A DNA stretch of 64,000 bases from Kuschelorhynchus macadamiae (GCA_030620095.1 JAUTXW010000943.1:37297-101296), one strand, 5' to 3'. Shown: positions 25,330-34,753, counted from the stretch's first letter. Numbers and translations are program-made. The notes: generated by a model not told the origin, from the letters alone.

Positions 25330-25440
25330 ATGATGGGATTATGGTGGAGGACTTGTAAATATATGCAGTAACAAAAAATTACCTAGGAGTTTTTTTTTCT
25401 ACGCACTATAAAAAAGCAGTAGAATATGCAGTGAAGTGTA
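25330..25440 (+). pseudogene. Partial degenerate copy of the left-end gene
   Basis: The stretch reading 'HYKKAVEYAVKC' (about 25403-25438) parallels 'HYKKAMEYCEKDLRC' in the preceding gene, and DNA identity is visible as well (ACTATAAAAAAGCAGTAGAATAT against ACATTACAAAAAAGCAATGGAATAT region). The rest is eroded by stops. It looks like an old tandem duplication. Confidence 0.45.
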
Positions 25441-25530
25441 AAAAAAAATTAAAAACCATTTAGTGGACAAAAGTTATTTTAAAAATAAAATTGCAGAATA
25501 ACCTTTAAAATTAATAGTAGGAGACTAATC

Positions 25531-25734
25531 ATGGTCGAGTGCTATTCAGAACTATTCGTGGACATTCAAGGTTATAACTGTTTATTTGGCTTGGTCTCAA
25601 AGGAGCTTGCTATCTACGATGGTGTACGCTGGTCTAATTTTCTTTTTAAGTCACCATTTAAAAGAACCATGTTATCTGCCAAGGATTAAGAAATAGTTGA
25701 TTGGTCTGAAGAATATCATGGGTTGGATATATAG
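25531..25734 (+). pseudogene. Truncated paralogue of the 36141-36563 gene
   Basis: From the ATG at 25531 the frame reads 'ELFVDIQGYN' and 'VSKELAIYDG', then 'LFKSPF'. These match, in order and spacing, the segments 'IDIQGFK', 'VKELAAYDGFK' and 'FKAPFP' of the protein at 36141-36563. An in-frame TAA lies at 25687-25689. After it the same frame continues ('VDWSEEYHGLDI') to TAG at 25732. The copy is shorter than its partner (about 67 codons against 140) and is probably dead. Its presence at the opposite end of the element points to a gene family within the element. Confidence 0.6.
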
Positions 25735-26073
25735 AATTAAATGAAATAGAAGAAATCCTCAAGAATATTGTCAAGATATATATAACAAAATATAATTAAT
25801 TTTTGTTTAAACACATAATAAAGAATATTATTATCATACATAATTTTTTTTTAGCCCCACACACTTCCATATTTGATATGCTCCTTAGTACGTTTTATTA
25901 CCAATTAAATGCGGACGCAAAAAAGAAACAAAATAAAATTTAAGAATATATATTATACATCGAATTAATATTACTAAAAAATATATTTAAAATTACCTTT
26001 TGCACTTTGTATTGTATTATTATGGTCATTTACATTTAACACTATAAATTATAATAGTCTTCTGCTCCTAAAA
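25735..26073. other. Noncoding spacer within viral element
   Basis: AT-rich. It contains an AATAAA at about 25819 that could serve rightward transcripts. Otherwise no feature is seen. Confidence 0.4.
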
Positions 26074-26637
26074 CTAAAAATTATATTTATAATTGAACGG
26101 TCTTTTGCACAATCTTTTGGGTTGTTTTCTCTTGGCACACATTGGGATTGACACTAACGGCACAATATCAATTTGAATAGTTCCATTGCTTACCTTTATA
26201 CCAAATAAAAGTTCTAAATCTTGCAGAAGTCTTAGCACGACCTCATCCACACTTTCTGACCATTCTGATGAAGCTGATGCTGGGGGTGATGTTTCTGTTT
26301 GTGTAAGCTCTGGTGACATCAACTGCTGTTGTCGATGTGGAGTCATGAATACTCCGGCTGAAGTTGTTTCTAGTACCTCTGGTAAACACCACTTTTTGGG
26401 GGACATTGGTATTTCGGCAGATGTTCCTGGTTCCTCCTGTGAACACCACATTTTGGGTGATATTGGTACTTCTACTGAAGTTGTTAGCTCGTCGGGTACA
26501 CACCACATTTTTGGGGATATTGGTACTTCTACTGAAGTTGTTGATTTCTCCGGTATACACCAGATTTTTTCGGATATTGGTACTTCAACTGAAGTTGTTA
26601 GTTCATTTGGCACACACGACATTTTGATAGAAAACAA
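26074..26637 (-). CDS. Repeat-containing small viral-element protein
   Basis: A leftward frame of 187 codons starting with ATG at 26637. The first half consists of five tandem degenerate repeats of about 19 residues (pattern 'TTSVEVPIS.K.WC.P.E', residues 8-100), each with a Trp-Cys pair. The second half has a Ser/Glu-rich stretch, a Leu-rich helix ('VVLRLLQDLELLFGI', about residues 130-145) and a basic C-terminus ('AKRKQPKRLCKRPF') that could act as a nuclear localisation signal. No family is recognised. The opposite strand is also open over the repeats, but the leftward frame has the better start and the promoter-like divergent region upstream. The function is unknown; regulatory or DNA-binding roles are guesses. 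Confidence 0.5.
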   Translation of the reverse strand: MFSIKMSCVPNELTTSVEVPISEKIWCIPEKSTTSVEVPISPKMWCVPDELTTSVEVPISPKMWCSQEEPGTSAEIPMSPKKWCLPEVLETTSAGVFMTPHRQQQLMSPELTQTETSPPASASSEWSESVDEVVLRLLQDLELLFGIKVSNGTIQIDIVPLVSIPMCAKRKQPKRLCKRPFNYKYNF

Positions 26638-27049
26638 TCTAGACTGAATGAAATGACAAAGAAAAAATCAAGTTGAAAAAAAAAATGTATAGTTCACGTC
26701 GGGAGGTATTTGACACCAGTTGACCTTGGTACCACGCTGTACCAGCCACCAACCTTGCCAGTGGGCGTGACTTAACAAGGAGTGGTTTTAAGCGGCTTTC
26801 GTGTTCACATGTACCGTCATTTGAAAGTCGTATTTATTGTACGCCAGTTCCTATTGTGATTCTCAGTGTCTGCGGTGAATTCTCTTGTGTAATTGTGTTT
26901 TCGTGCCTTTTAGACTGCAAATCCCTAGTTATCCTACTCCTAAATTTTATGTTTTGAGTGTTGAAAATTTATCCTACATTGTGTGATCTGGTTTACAGCT
27001 TTCTTTCGTTGTGTGTGTTTTGCAGGTTTGATTTTTGTTTTTTACCACT
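26638..27049. promoter_or_regulatory. Divergent intergenic region, candidate promoter
   Basis: It lies between the leftward gene ending upstream at 26637 and the rightward gene starting at 27050. It is GC-richer than its surroundings at 26695-26830. No clear TATA box or consensus initiator was found, so the promoter role is positional inference. Confidence 0.35.
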
Positions 27050-28083
27050 ATGAATTCTCTAACTGACTTTGATTTTACCTTATTTGATTTGGAAGAGACT
27101 TGCCCAGTCCATGATTTAATGGATTGTCATTTGTGTCAATTAAAACCGGACGCGTTAAAAAAATATTTTAATGAGAACATGGATAATACTCAATCAGAAA
27201 TTGGTGATATCGATGACGCTACAATTATAAACAATTTAGTTAAAATTTTTAATAATCAAAATAATGCAGTTCACCCTAAACCGATTTCAACAATAAATTT
27301 TGAAGAAATAGCGAGCTTTGGGGAATTTAATTCAGATATTAATCCAGTCAATGAATCATTAGACAGTCTTAGAGAGACCTCTTCAAAATATTTCACTGTT
27401 GATGAGGAGGAAATTAATTTAGAAAATCAAAAGTTTGAAATGTTAGTCAATGATGTTTATTCGAGCCAGGGAGTTGAGGGGAAACAGGGTGAAAATGAAT
27501 TTCAGGGAGTTGAGGGTGAAAATGAATTTCAGGTAGAGCAAAATGTTTACTCACCAATTTCTGTTTCGTCGTCAGAAGATTCAACAGAGAACGTTATTGA
27601 GGTTAAAAAAATCAGGGAGGAATACCAACCAGCTCCTAAATTACATTTCAACCAAAAATCAATAGCGGTGTTCGACCAAACCTGTAACGAAATTGTAGAT
27701 GATGTTGAGGTGTATAATCTTGTTCAAAATTGCAACCATAGTCCACCGAAACCTCGCCTCAATTCGTGTGAAATTGTCGAATATAAAGAAGTCAGAACAA
27801 ACGAGAACGTTCTGCTTCTGAATCTTCTGACGACGAAACAAATGTAATGAAAAAAATCAAAACCGATGATATCGAAAAATCAGTGGCCGTTGTTACAACC
27901 CAACCCAGCAATTCATTAAAAACTCCCTACAGAAGTGAATTAAACAAATTTTTAGATTCAAAACCAAAGCAAAATTTATCAAAATCAGAACAAAGACGTG
28001 GTTGTGCGACGTTCAAATCAATGGTAAACAACTATTTCAATTTGAATGAATGTAAAAATTTGAGTTACTTGCTCAACTGTTAA
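27050..28083 (+). pseudogene. Acidic viral-element protein, frameshifted
   Basis: The frame from ATG 27050 runs to 27847. A second frame (27847-28083) continues the same protein after a shift near 27,790, so the intact gene would have encoded about 340 residues. The N-terminus is acidic with a Cys/His cluster ('CPVHDLMDCHLC', about residues 17-28). A short internal repeat ('ENEFQGVEG' type) lies near the middle, and the C-terminal part is Lys/Ser-rich with a possible nuclear signal. I do not recognise the family. Its position just upstream of and on the same strand as the polymerase could fit a terminal-protein or replication accessory role, but there is no sequence evidence for that. Confidence 0.5.
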
Positions 28084-28270
28084 AAAAATAATTCATAGAC
28101 AGGGTGAGCTTCTTATAAATTTAGGTAATATTTTTATGAAAAATCCCTGCTTTGGTGGTAAATCTTAGCGGTAAATATATGTAAAAATGTTTTAAAAATT
28201 AAAAAAAAAGACACGTAAGCGCAAACTTTTAAATTTAAATCCACTATTCCTTATTTAAAGAGAAACTAAA

Positions 28271-28291
28271 CCTATAAATACCCAGTTCAAA
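28271..28291 (+). promoter_or_regulatory. TATA box upstream of polymerase gene
   Basis: CCTATAAATA lies about 18 bp upstream of the ATG at 28292. The spacing is short for a TATA box unless the transcript leader is very short or translation starts at a later ATG. Confidence 0.4.
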
Positions 28292-28415
28292 ATGACCCTT
28301 CTTTGCACACTCTGTCTAAAAGAATTTACACAGAGACGAAATGCCATAAGACACATTAAAGAATCATGTTTAAAAAGAGACACAAATCATAATCCGGATG
28401 AGTATTTAATCGATA

Positions 28416-28641
28416 GTAAGTATATTTACATTATTTACTAAGAATTAGGATATATTAAAATATAAGAAAAACAATAAAATTTGTTTTGTGTTATTTCAAT
28501 GATCTTTTTTGCTTGACTTAGTAAGCGACCAGGGGCAGGGCAGGTGGTCAGTCCCCTCCCCCACCTTGCTACGCCGCTCATTATGTTATATTGCATATAA
28601 ATTATTATAGTGAATTAAAAAAACTTCATTTTTTGTTTCAG
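28416..28641 (+). other. Candidate spliceosomal intron 1 of polymerase gene
   Basis: Donor GTAAGT at 28416, acceptor TTTTTTGTTTCAG ending at 28641, 226 bp, phase 1. It contains in-frame stops, and its removal keeps one open frame between the two zinc-finger exons. Confidence 0.7.
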
Positions 28642-29109
28642 TTGGTGAAAAATTCTTCAGGAATAATGCAACTCGCCATTGCGAAGACTGTAAAGCTGAT
28701 ATTAATTTTAATGCTTGGAACTCTCATCTAAGAACAAATGTCCACAAAAGCAAGAGTACTATTAAATATGGAAATGGAATAGACCTTATTAGAAGTGCTT
28801 TTAAGTCTCGAATTGCTGCATACAAGGTTTACTCACCCAAAATGCATGTCAACCCTAAAAAGTTTCAGCAAGAAATTTCCGAGAAAGTCGTAACATTAAT
28901 TCGCCAGCAACAGCAATTATATAGATGCGTTAAGATAAATGCAGAATTATTTGGTATCTACTACTCGCCAGTTTTGAAGTCTACATTCGTTAAATCATTC
29001 AACACAGCCTTCCATAACGTGACTGAGACGACTGATTTAAATAATCTCTATGACGAACTATTCAAAATTCTAACAACCAAGGCAGATGAACTACCTGAAC
29101 GAGATTCTG

Positions 29110-29225
29110 GTAAGTTAATAATTACTTGCAAACATTTTAACATTTCAAACGCTATTGCTTCAATTTATGTTTATTTACAATAGTCTCTCTTAATAAATAG
29201 TAATTATTTTTTCTTTAAATTGCAG
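29110..29225 (+). other. Candidate spliceosomal intron 2 of polymerase gene
   Basis: Donor GTAAGT at 29110, acceptor TTTTCTTTAAATTGCAG ending at 29225, 116 bp, phase 1. It contains in-frame stops, and its removal joins the zinc-finger exon to the polymerase exon in frame. Confidence 0.7.
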
Positions 29226-31203
29226 GTTGGATTTTACAACAAATTCTCCATTTAGAAGTAAACATCAACAAGTACAATCCTTTATGTGGCGACTCTTATA
29301 TTCCAATTCCAGAGTTCCGAGGTAGTTTGGTAAACATTTTGAATGAAGATGATTTCTGTTTTGCATATGCCGTTGTATCAGCAATATGTAGACCTTCAGG
29401 TGACCCTAGGAAAACTTCCTCGTACCCGGACTTCAGAACTATCTTTGATTTTACAGGTATTAATTTTCCAGTTAAATTAGAGCAGATAAGTACTTTTGAA
29501 AACAAAAATAATTTATCCATAAATGTCTATGGGGTTGAGAAATTTTTTAGAAATGGAGTATATGTAAATGAGATTGTAGGACCATTATACTATAATAGAC
29601 ATAAAAAGAATTTACATATCAATCTGCTTTTAAATACTTCTGATGACGGTAATAGTCATTATTGTTGGATAAAAGATTTATCTAAATTACTTTTTAAACA
29701 ACTGTCAAAAAAGAAATGTAGAAAAAATTTGTGTGGAGGATGTTTACAATATTTTGGTACCTATGCAAAATTACAAAGACACTTAGAATATGATTGCACA
29801 TCTGTTCGAATTGAAGATCCTTCAGATGACCTTATTTTAGATAAGTTTGGAAATCAAATTCCAGAAAACATATTAAAGTTTCAAAATATTCAAAAGCAGT
29901 ATAAAGCACCTTTTGTAATTTATGCTTATTTCGAGTGCTATTTAAAAAACGTTGAAAACGAAAAGCTTGATCCTACAACTTCGTTAAAACTGCTGAACAT
30001 GTTCCATATTCGTTCGCTTATTACATTAAATCATCATTTGATAAAAATCTCACATCTTTAAAACTTTATCGTGGAACTGATTGTGCTGAAAAGTTTATTG
30101 AATATATTGAACTTGATGTGAAAAACCTTTATAACTATTATTTTAGAAATCAAAAGCCTATGAATAAGTTAAATAGTTCGCAACAAAAAGAATTTGAAAA
30201 TGCACTTGTGTGTTATATATGTGAAAAACCTTTTTCAGTTGGAAATTTTAAAAAATGTAAAGACCATTGTCATTTTAGCGGTAACTATAGGGGCGCGGCT
30301 CATTCTATTTGTAATTTACATTTCATACCTCCAACTTACATTCCAATAATTTTTCATAATCTAAAGAATTACGATTCTCATCTATTTATTAGTCATTATG
30401 TAACAATAAAAAATCAATTAGCGTTATTGCTCAAAACAAAGAAAAATATATTTCTTTTAGTAAAAAAATTATGGTAAACACGTATTGAATTTACGATTTA
30501 TAGACTCATTTCAGTTTTTACCAGAATATCTTGAATCACTATCTAATATTTTAGATGATTCTCAATGTCTTGAAATTAGGAAACATTTTTCAGACACAGA
30601 GCAATTTAAATATGTTAGACAAAAAGGAGTTTTTCCTTATTCATATATTGACTCTTACGAAAACTTGGATGATAAATCTTTGCCCGCTATTGATAAATTT
30701 TATAATGACTTAATTGATGAAAATATTAGTAATGAAGATTACATTAGAGCTAAAGAGGTATGAAATGTATTCAATTGCTCCACGATAGGTGAATATTCAG
30801 ATATATATTTGAAATCTGACGTTCTCCTTTTAGCCGATGTTTTTGAAAATTATAGAAATACTTGTTATAAAACTTATAAATTAGATCCTGTAAACTATGT
30901 AACAAGCCCTTCAATGTGATGGGATGCTATGATGAAATTTACAAATGTAGAATTGGAATTATTGACTGATCCAGATATGCTTCATTTTTTCAAAAAAGGG
31001 GTTCGCGAGGGAGTTAGTACTTGTTCAGCTCGAAAATCGGAGGCAAATAATCCTTTTCTTGATAATTTCAATCCTAAGTATCCAACAAAATATATTGCCT
31101 ATTTAGATGCAACAAATTTGTATGGTTCTGCAATGAAGCAGTATTTGCCAGAAAAAACTTTGTTTGGCTATCTGAGGATGAAATTAATGAACTTAATATT
31201 TGC

Positions 31204-31960
31204 ATATATGCATTAGATATTCTTGATAGAATGTCCATATACTGATCTAAGTCTTCTTTCTTGTAACCAATAGGTTCTTTTTTAAAAAGCAGTTCATATA
31301 AACCTGGAGTGCCTTTGTAGTTTACACCCTCAACTTTTATATTTTTATTAATAATTTCAACTGGTTTCATTGTTGTCCCTAAAAGAAATTTGTTTGTTTC
31401 GAAATCATGAACAATACCATAATTGTGATCAAATATATGTCTTGTATCCCTCTTTATAAGTCCTTCATCGATATATTTTCTTGGCAATTCATCAAAATCT
31501 TCCAACCAATCTTTATATCCCGGAGTGTCAACGTATTGTTGAATTGTTTGTCTAGTTTGCTCTAAAATATCTGAGATATTTAAATTCTCTACAGTACTAT
31601 CACCCGATGGGGGTGTAGTTTCAGCTACTGTGCTTGTTTCTTGAATGGTAGGGAAATTACTAGTCGATGCAATACTCCTATCAAAAAATTATGGTAACTC
31701 AGTGGGTAAAACGGGAGTTTTCCCGGTTTTTCTCTTAGCTGTCCTTGTTGGAGTAGAAGTACTATAAAATTCCCTAAAAGTATGAGGTTCTTCTTTTATG
31801 TCAGTTGATTCCGTTTTTACAATATTTGAAATTAATTGCTGTAGTGGTTGTGTTATCGGTTGATATGTTTTTTCTAATTGGCTTTGAGTCGTTGAGGCTT
31901 CTGACTTTAATGCTTGATATTTTTGTTTTACTGCTCTTCTTGATTTAACTAACTCTCATG
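31204..31960 (-). pseudogene. Putative structural protein of viral element, broken
   Basis: This leftward frame lies directly behind the ATPase. Its N-terminal part (about 31950-31700) is basic and Gln/Ser-rich with helical, coiled-coil-like content. An in-frame TAA interrupts it at 31689-31691. The C-terminal part (31660-31210) has a conserved-looking core: 'DFDELPRKYIDEG', then 'GIVHDF', then 'YKGTPGLYELLFKK'. Proteins with such a 'Y.GT.GL.ELL' core recur in arthropod Polinton-like elements, but I know no function. A frame break lies near 31,955 at the 5' end. The 3' end is abutted by the truncated polymerase, so its own tail may be missing. Confidence 0.55.
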
Positions 31961-31974
31961 TCGTTTATCCATGT

Positions 31975-32685
31975 TTATAAGTGTATGAATGAATCGAACC
32001 TGCTTCTATATCTGCCAGAATTTAAGGGACAGTCCTTATCGATTACAACGAAACCGTAGTCTTCTTTCCAACAGTGTTCACAGAGAGCTTTAAATTTCTC
32101 AAATATCATATCCATCATGCAATGGTCATTATATATGTGTTTTAAACTAGTTAGGTCCTGTTTAAATAAAATTAAGAGATTTGCATTTTCACGTATAAGC
32201 CTCTTGAGAATTGATGAATAACCTTGAAAAATGAAAAAGCAATCCGTATTTTTATGTCTCCCAAATGTAAAATAGTCCCTTATAACAGTTTGATTCTGAC
32301 ATGGAATGTCATCAAATATAATAACTGAATTTGGTTTAATATCGTGAGGGGATATATTTTCATCATTGTCATATTCAAAATAACCAATTTCTTTAATAGG
32401 TTTTAGCAAATTTCTTAAATACTCATACTTGGGTTGATGTAACGATTTTGAGTATAAATAAATATTTTCGAATCTTATTCCGTTTGGATGTTCGAGTAAT
32501 ATGAGAATGGAGTTCGTTTTGCCAACCCCTGATGCTCCTACCACAAGACATCTCTTTGATTCTCCACCAAAGAGATCACCATGTTTTCTAAATGGTTTGT
32601 TAAAGATTTTTTCATCATGGTTTTTAATAGGTAAAGAAAAAGCTTGCTTTTCAATCCACATCGTCAACAATAACTGACATAACAT
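31975..32685 (-). CDS. FtsK/HerA-type DNA packaging ATPase
   Basis: An intact 236-codon frame. Walker A 'GASGVGKTN' lies at about residues 50-58 and Walker B 'SVIIFDDI' at about residues 118-125, followed by a 'FTFGRHKN...FIFQGYSS' segment in the place of sensor-type motifs. The length and spacing fit the A32-like packaging ATPases of Polintons, adintoviruses and virophages, which pump genome DNA into the capsid using ATP. It is transcribed leftward from the intergenic promoter region at 32686-32793, divergent from the PLA2/late block. That it is still uninterrupted while the polymerase is broken is notable. Confidence 0.88.
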   Translation of the reverse strand: MLCQLLLTMWIEKQAFSLPIKNHDEKIFNKPFRKHGDLFGGESKRCLVVGASGVGKTNSILILLEHPNGIRFENIYLYSKSLHQPKYEYLRNLLKPIKEIGYFEYDNDENISPHDIKPNSVIIFDDIPCQNQTVIRDYFTFGRHKNTDCFFIFQGYSSILKRLIRENANLLILFKQDLTSLKHIYNDHCMMDMIFEKFKALCEHCWKEDYGFVVIDKDCPLNSGRYRSRFDSFIHL

Positions 32686-32793
32686 TCTAAATAATATGTA
32701 TTTATAAAAAAAACAGCCAAGTGAATTTGCTGTCCGTTTTACTATTTATAGAAGACGAGCAACTCTATCGACACAGTTTACAAAAACTATAAA
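32686..32793. promoter_or_regulatory. Bidirectional late promoter region
   Basis: A 108-bp gap separates the divergent ATPase and PLA2 genes. A leftward TATA-like TTTATA lies near 32700, and a rightward TATTTATAG at 32743-32751 stands about 50 bp before the PLA2 ATG. The same TATTTATAG word stands at about 35990, 35 bp before the next late start (36025), so it is probably the element's promoter box. Confidence 0.55.
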
Positions 32794-33514
32794 ATGATCA
32801 TACACAACCATTACTCGATTACATCCAATAAGAAGAGCAAGAAGAAAGGTACGGGTTTAGTAAATAAACTTATTAATAGTCTACCTGTTGAACTACACAT
32901 TCCTGGTTATAACTACTGCGGCCCGGGAACAAAGTTGGAAAAAAGATTAAGTAGGGGGATAGTGGCATAAATCCTTTAGACGATGCTTGTAAAGATCATG
33001 ACATAGCGTACTCCCAATCTAACGATTTATCAAACAGACACGAAGAAGATAAGATTCTAGCAGATAAGGCTTGGCAAAGAGTAAAGGCTAAGGATTCATC
33101 GCTGGGTGAAAAAACTGCAGCTTTGATGGTTACAGGTATTATGAAAGGAAAAAAAAAGTTTGGTATGGGTGTTAAGACATCCAAACGAAAACTCAGGATA
33201 AAAAAACGCGTTATAAAAACTCCAAAAAAAATTGGTGGATTTTTACCTCTTTTGCTTCCAATTTGGGTGCCCTCGGTGCATTGGGAGGTGGTGCAGCCGG
33301 AATTGCTAAAGCTGTTAATGATGTAAAAGCATCAATACAATTGCTTGAAGAAACTCAACGTCATAACAAAGCTATGGAAAACGTTGCAGCCGGAAAAGGT
33401 CTATTTCTAAAGCCATATAGAAAAGGAAAAGGATTGTTTATTAAGCCCTATAAAGGGGGTTCTGTAAAAAAAAGCTCAAATAAATTTTCCGCAAAGAGCT
33501 TTAACCAACATTGA
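32794..33514 (+). pseudogene. Parvovirus-like PLA2 minor capsid protein, frameshifted
   Basis: The N-terminal frame from ATG 32794 has the calcium-loop segment 'YNYCGPGTKLEKRL' (about 32912-32950). The next frame carries the catalytic 'DDACKDHDIAY' His-Asp segment (about 32978-33010). This pair is diagnostic of the phospholipase A2 domain found in parvovirus VP1 and in adintovirus capsid proteins, where it breaches endosomal membranes during entry. A basic region, a hydrophobic Gly/Ala/Leu stretch and a repeated 'KGLF.KPY' basic tail (33395-33450) follow. Frameshifts lie near 32,955 and 33,250, so the gene is dead as it stands. It is first in the rightward late block; the protease ATG follows 4 bp after its stop. 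Confidence 0.82.
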
Positions 33515-33518
33515 TATA

Positions 33519-33848
33519 ATGAAATATGCAAACATTCTAGAGATACCTAACTTTAGAGGTGTTTTTATGCGTGATAAAGTCCGGCGAAAAATAAGACAAA
33601 AAGAAACTGGTATTGTTAATTTGGACAGTGAAAAAAATGATGGTTCTCATTGGGTAGCTTACATAAAAAAGCAAAAAGATGTCGTGTATTTTGATAGTTA
33701 TGGTAATCTCAAACCACCTCTTGAGTTGATCCAATATTTTAATACAAGTAAGGGTGTAAATATATATTACACCTATGAGGTCAAACAAAAATTTAATAAC
33801 TATATTTGTGGACTAGCTCTTAGTTTTCTATATAAGCACATGAAATAA
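33519..33848 (+). CDS. Adenain-like cysteine protease
   Basis: An intact 109-codon frame. The His box 'GSHWVAYIKK' (residues 43-52), the Asp box 'VVYFDSYG' (about 56-63) and the Cys box 'YICGLALSFLYKH' (about 95-107) occur in the order expected of the C48/C5-type capsid maturation proteases of adenoviruses and Polintons. It would cleave capsid precursors during virion maturation. It lies in the late block, 4 bp after the PLA2 gene. The start is set by the first ATG after that gene. The length is short but covers all three boxes. An AATAAA overlaps the stop region. Confidence 0.82.
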   Translation: MKYANILEIPNFRGVFMRDKVRRKIRQKETGIVNLDSEKNDGSHWVAYIKKQKDVVYFDSYGNLKPPLELIQYFNTSKGVNIYYTYEVKQKFNNYICGLALSFLYKHMK

Positions 33849-33879
33849 ATTATTACGGCATTTCTTAAAAATTAACAGA

Positions 33880-34572
33880 ATGTCTACAACATTTACGCTT
33901 ACAGGGAATTCTTCTATTTTATCATCTGATTTTAATCCTCCCATCTATTTGGATGACGAAAAGCAATATTTATTAGGTTTAGCTGATTTTGAGTCATTTA
34001 TGAGTATCCCTAATATAGAGGATGGAAACAATAAAATTTACGTAGATAGTAAAGTGATTGTTATTCCGGATGGAACTTATGACATAAAAGACTTAAGTAC
34101 ATTGATAAATAACAAACTGCATGAAATTTTTATTATAGAACCCTCTTCGTTTAGATTAACGACAAATCTCAATACCCTAAAATGCAGTAAAGAAATTGAT
34201 TTCACAAAAGATGATTCAATAGGAAACCTTTTAGGTTTTAATAAACAGAAAATTAAGCCTCATGAATGGAGTGAATCTGACAATGTTGTAAATATTTCCA
34301 AGGTTAATGCTATTTGTATTGATTGTAACATTTGTGTAGGTTCATTTAACAATGGCAAACCAGTTCACATAATTCACCAATTTTTTCCAACGATACCACC
34401 AGGGTATAAAATAGTGGAATCACCATTACCTATATTATACTTTCCAATTAGCGTTCAAACAATCAACAACATTACTGTAAAAATAATTGATCAAAACGGT
34501 CACCTTATAAATTTCAGAAACGAAACCATTACCGTAAGATTACATTTAAAAACTAACAACAATGGTTATTAG
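33880..34572 (+). CDS. Putative penton-like minor capsid protein
   Basis: An intact 230-codon frame in the late block, between protease and major capsid gene, the usual place of the single-jelly-roll penton in Polinton-like genomes. It is predicted to be beta-rich, with alternating hydrophobic residues and many Asn/Asp turns, and has no membrane segment. The N-terminal 'SSDFNPPIYLDDEKQYLLG' stretch is of a type I associate with arthropod Polinton-like elements. The capsid role is inferred from gene order and fold expectation, not from a diagnostic motif. Its last 11 bp overlap the next small gene. Confidence 0.6.
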   Translation: MSTTFTLTGNSSILSSDFNPPIYLDDEKQYLLGLADFESFMSIPNIEDGNNKIYVDSKVIVIPDGTYDIKDLSTLINNKLHEIFIIEPSSFRLTTNLNTLKCSKEIDFTKDDSIGNLLGFNKQKIKPHEWSESDNVVNISKVNAICIDCNICVGSFNNGKPVHIIHQFFPTIPPGYKIVESPLPILYFPISVQTINNITVKIIDQNGHLINFRNETITVRLHLKTNNNGY

Positions 34573-34753
34573 ATATAATAGACCATTTGTATCTAAATTT
34601 CAACCTATTACCGTAAGTAAATCTTATAAAAAAGAAAAACCTAACCACAAAGTTAGTAGTTCCAAAAACATCAAACAGTTAACAACAAAAAACCATCAGT
34701 TTCTGAAATCGTTGGGTTTTAAAGTTTTAAATAATGGATATTTTAAACGTTAA
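34562..34753 (+). CDS. Small basic late protein
   Basis: 63 codons, rich in Lys/Asn, with a C-terminal 'NHQFLKSLGFKV' segment. It overlaps the end of the penton-like gene (11 bp) and the start of the capsid gene (20 bp), each in a different frame. It is wedged between two capsid genes with tight overlaps, so it is probably a real small virion or DNA-associated protein. No family can be named. Confidence 0.5.
   Translation: MVIRYNRPFVSKFQPITVSKSYKKEKPNHKVSSSKNIKQLTTKNHQFLKSLGFKVLNNGYFKR

Larger units (their letters stand above)
28292..31203 (+). pseudogene. Protein-primed family B DNA polymerase, spliced and truncated
   Basis: It would replicate the element's linear DNA from a protein primer. 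Exon 1 (28292-28415) encodes a zinc finger (C-x2-C...H-x5-C); exon 2 (28642-29109) adds another ('CEDCKADINFNAWNSH'); exon 3 starts at 29226. Both junctions are GTAAGT...AG and phase 1. Exon 3 has the exonuclease I segment 'FVIYAYFECYL', where the usual catalytic Asp of 'DFE' is Tyr. It also has a Cys/His box with 'DHCHFSGNYRGAAHS', 'FHNLKNYDSHLF' (exo II), 'YLKSDVLLLADVFENYR' (exo III region, 30811-30861) and the palm motif A 'DATNLYGSAMKQYLP' (31106-31150). Breaks: frameshifts near 29,995, 30,475 and 31,165; TGA at 30761 and 30917. Motifs B and C are absent because the gene ends at a junction near 31203. It is non-functional. Confidence 0.88.

Noticed and set aside
26186..26647. Plus-strand 153-codon frame opposite the repeat protein
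   Set aside because: It mirrors the repetitive minus-strand gene; the minus strand has the better start, basic tail and upstream divergent region.
31975..33848. Adenovirus proper
   Set aside because: The protease resembles adenain, but the ATPase type, PLA2 protein and polymerase form fit Polinton/adintovirus-like elements, and the terminal repeats and gene order differ from adenovirus.
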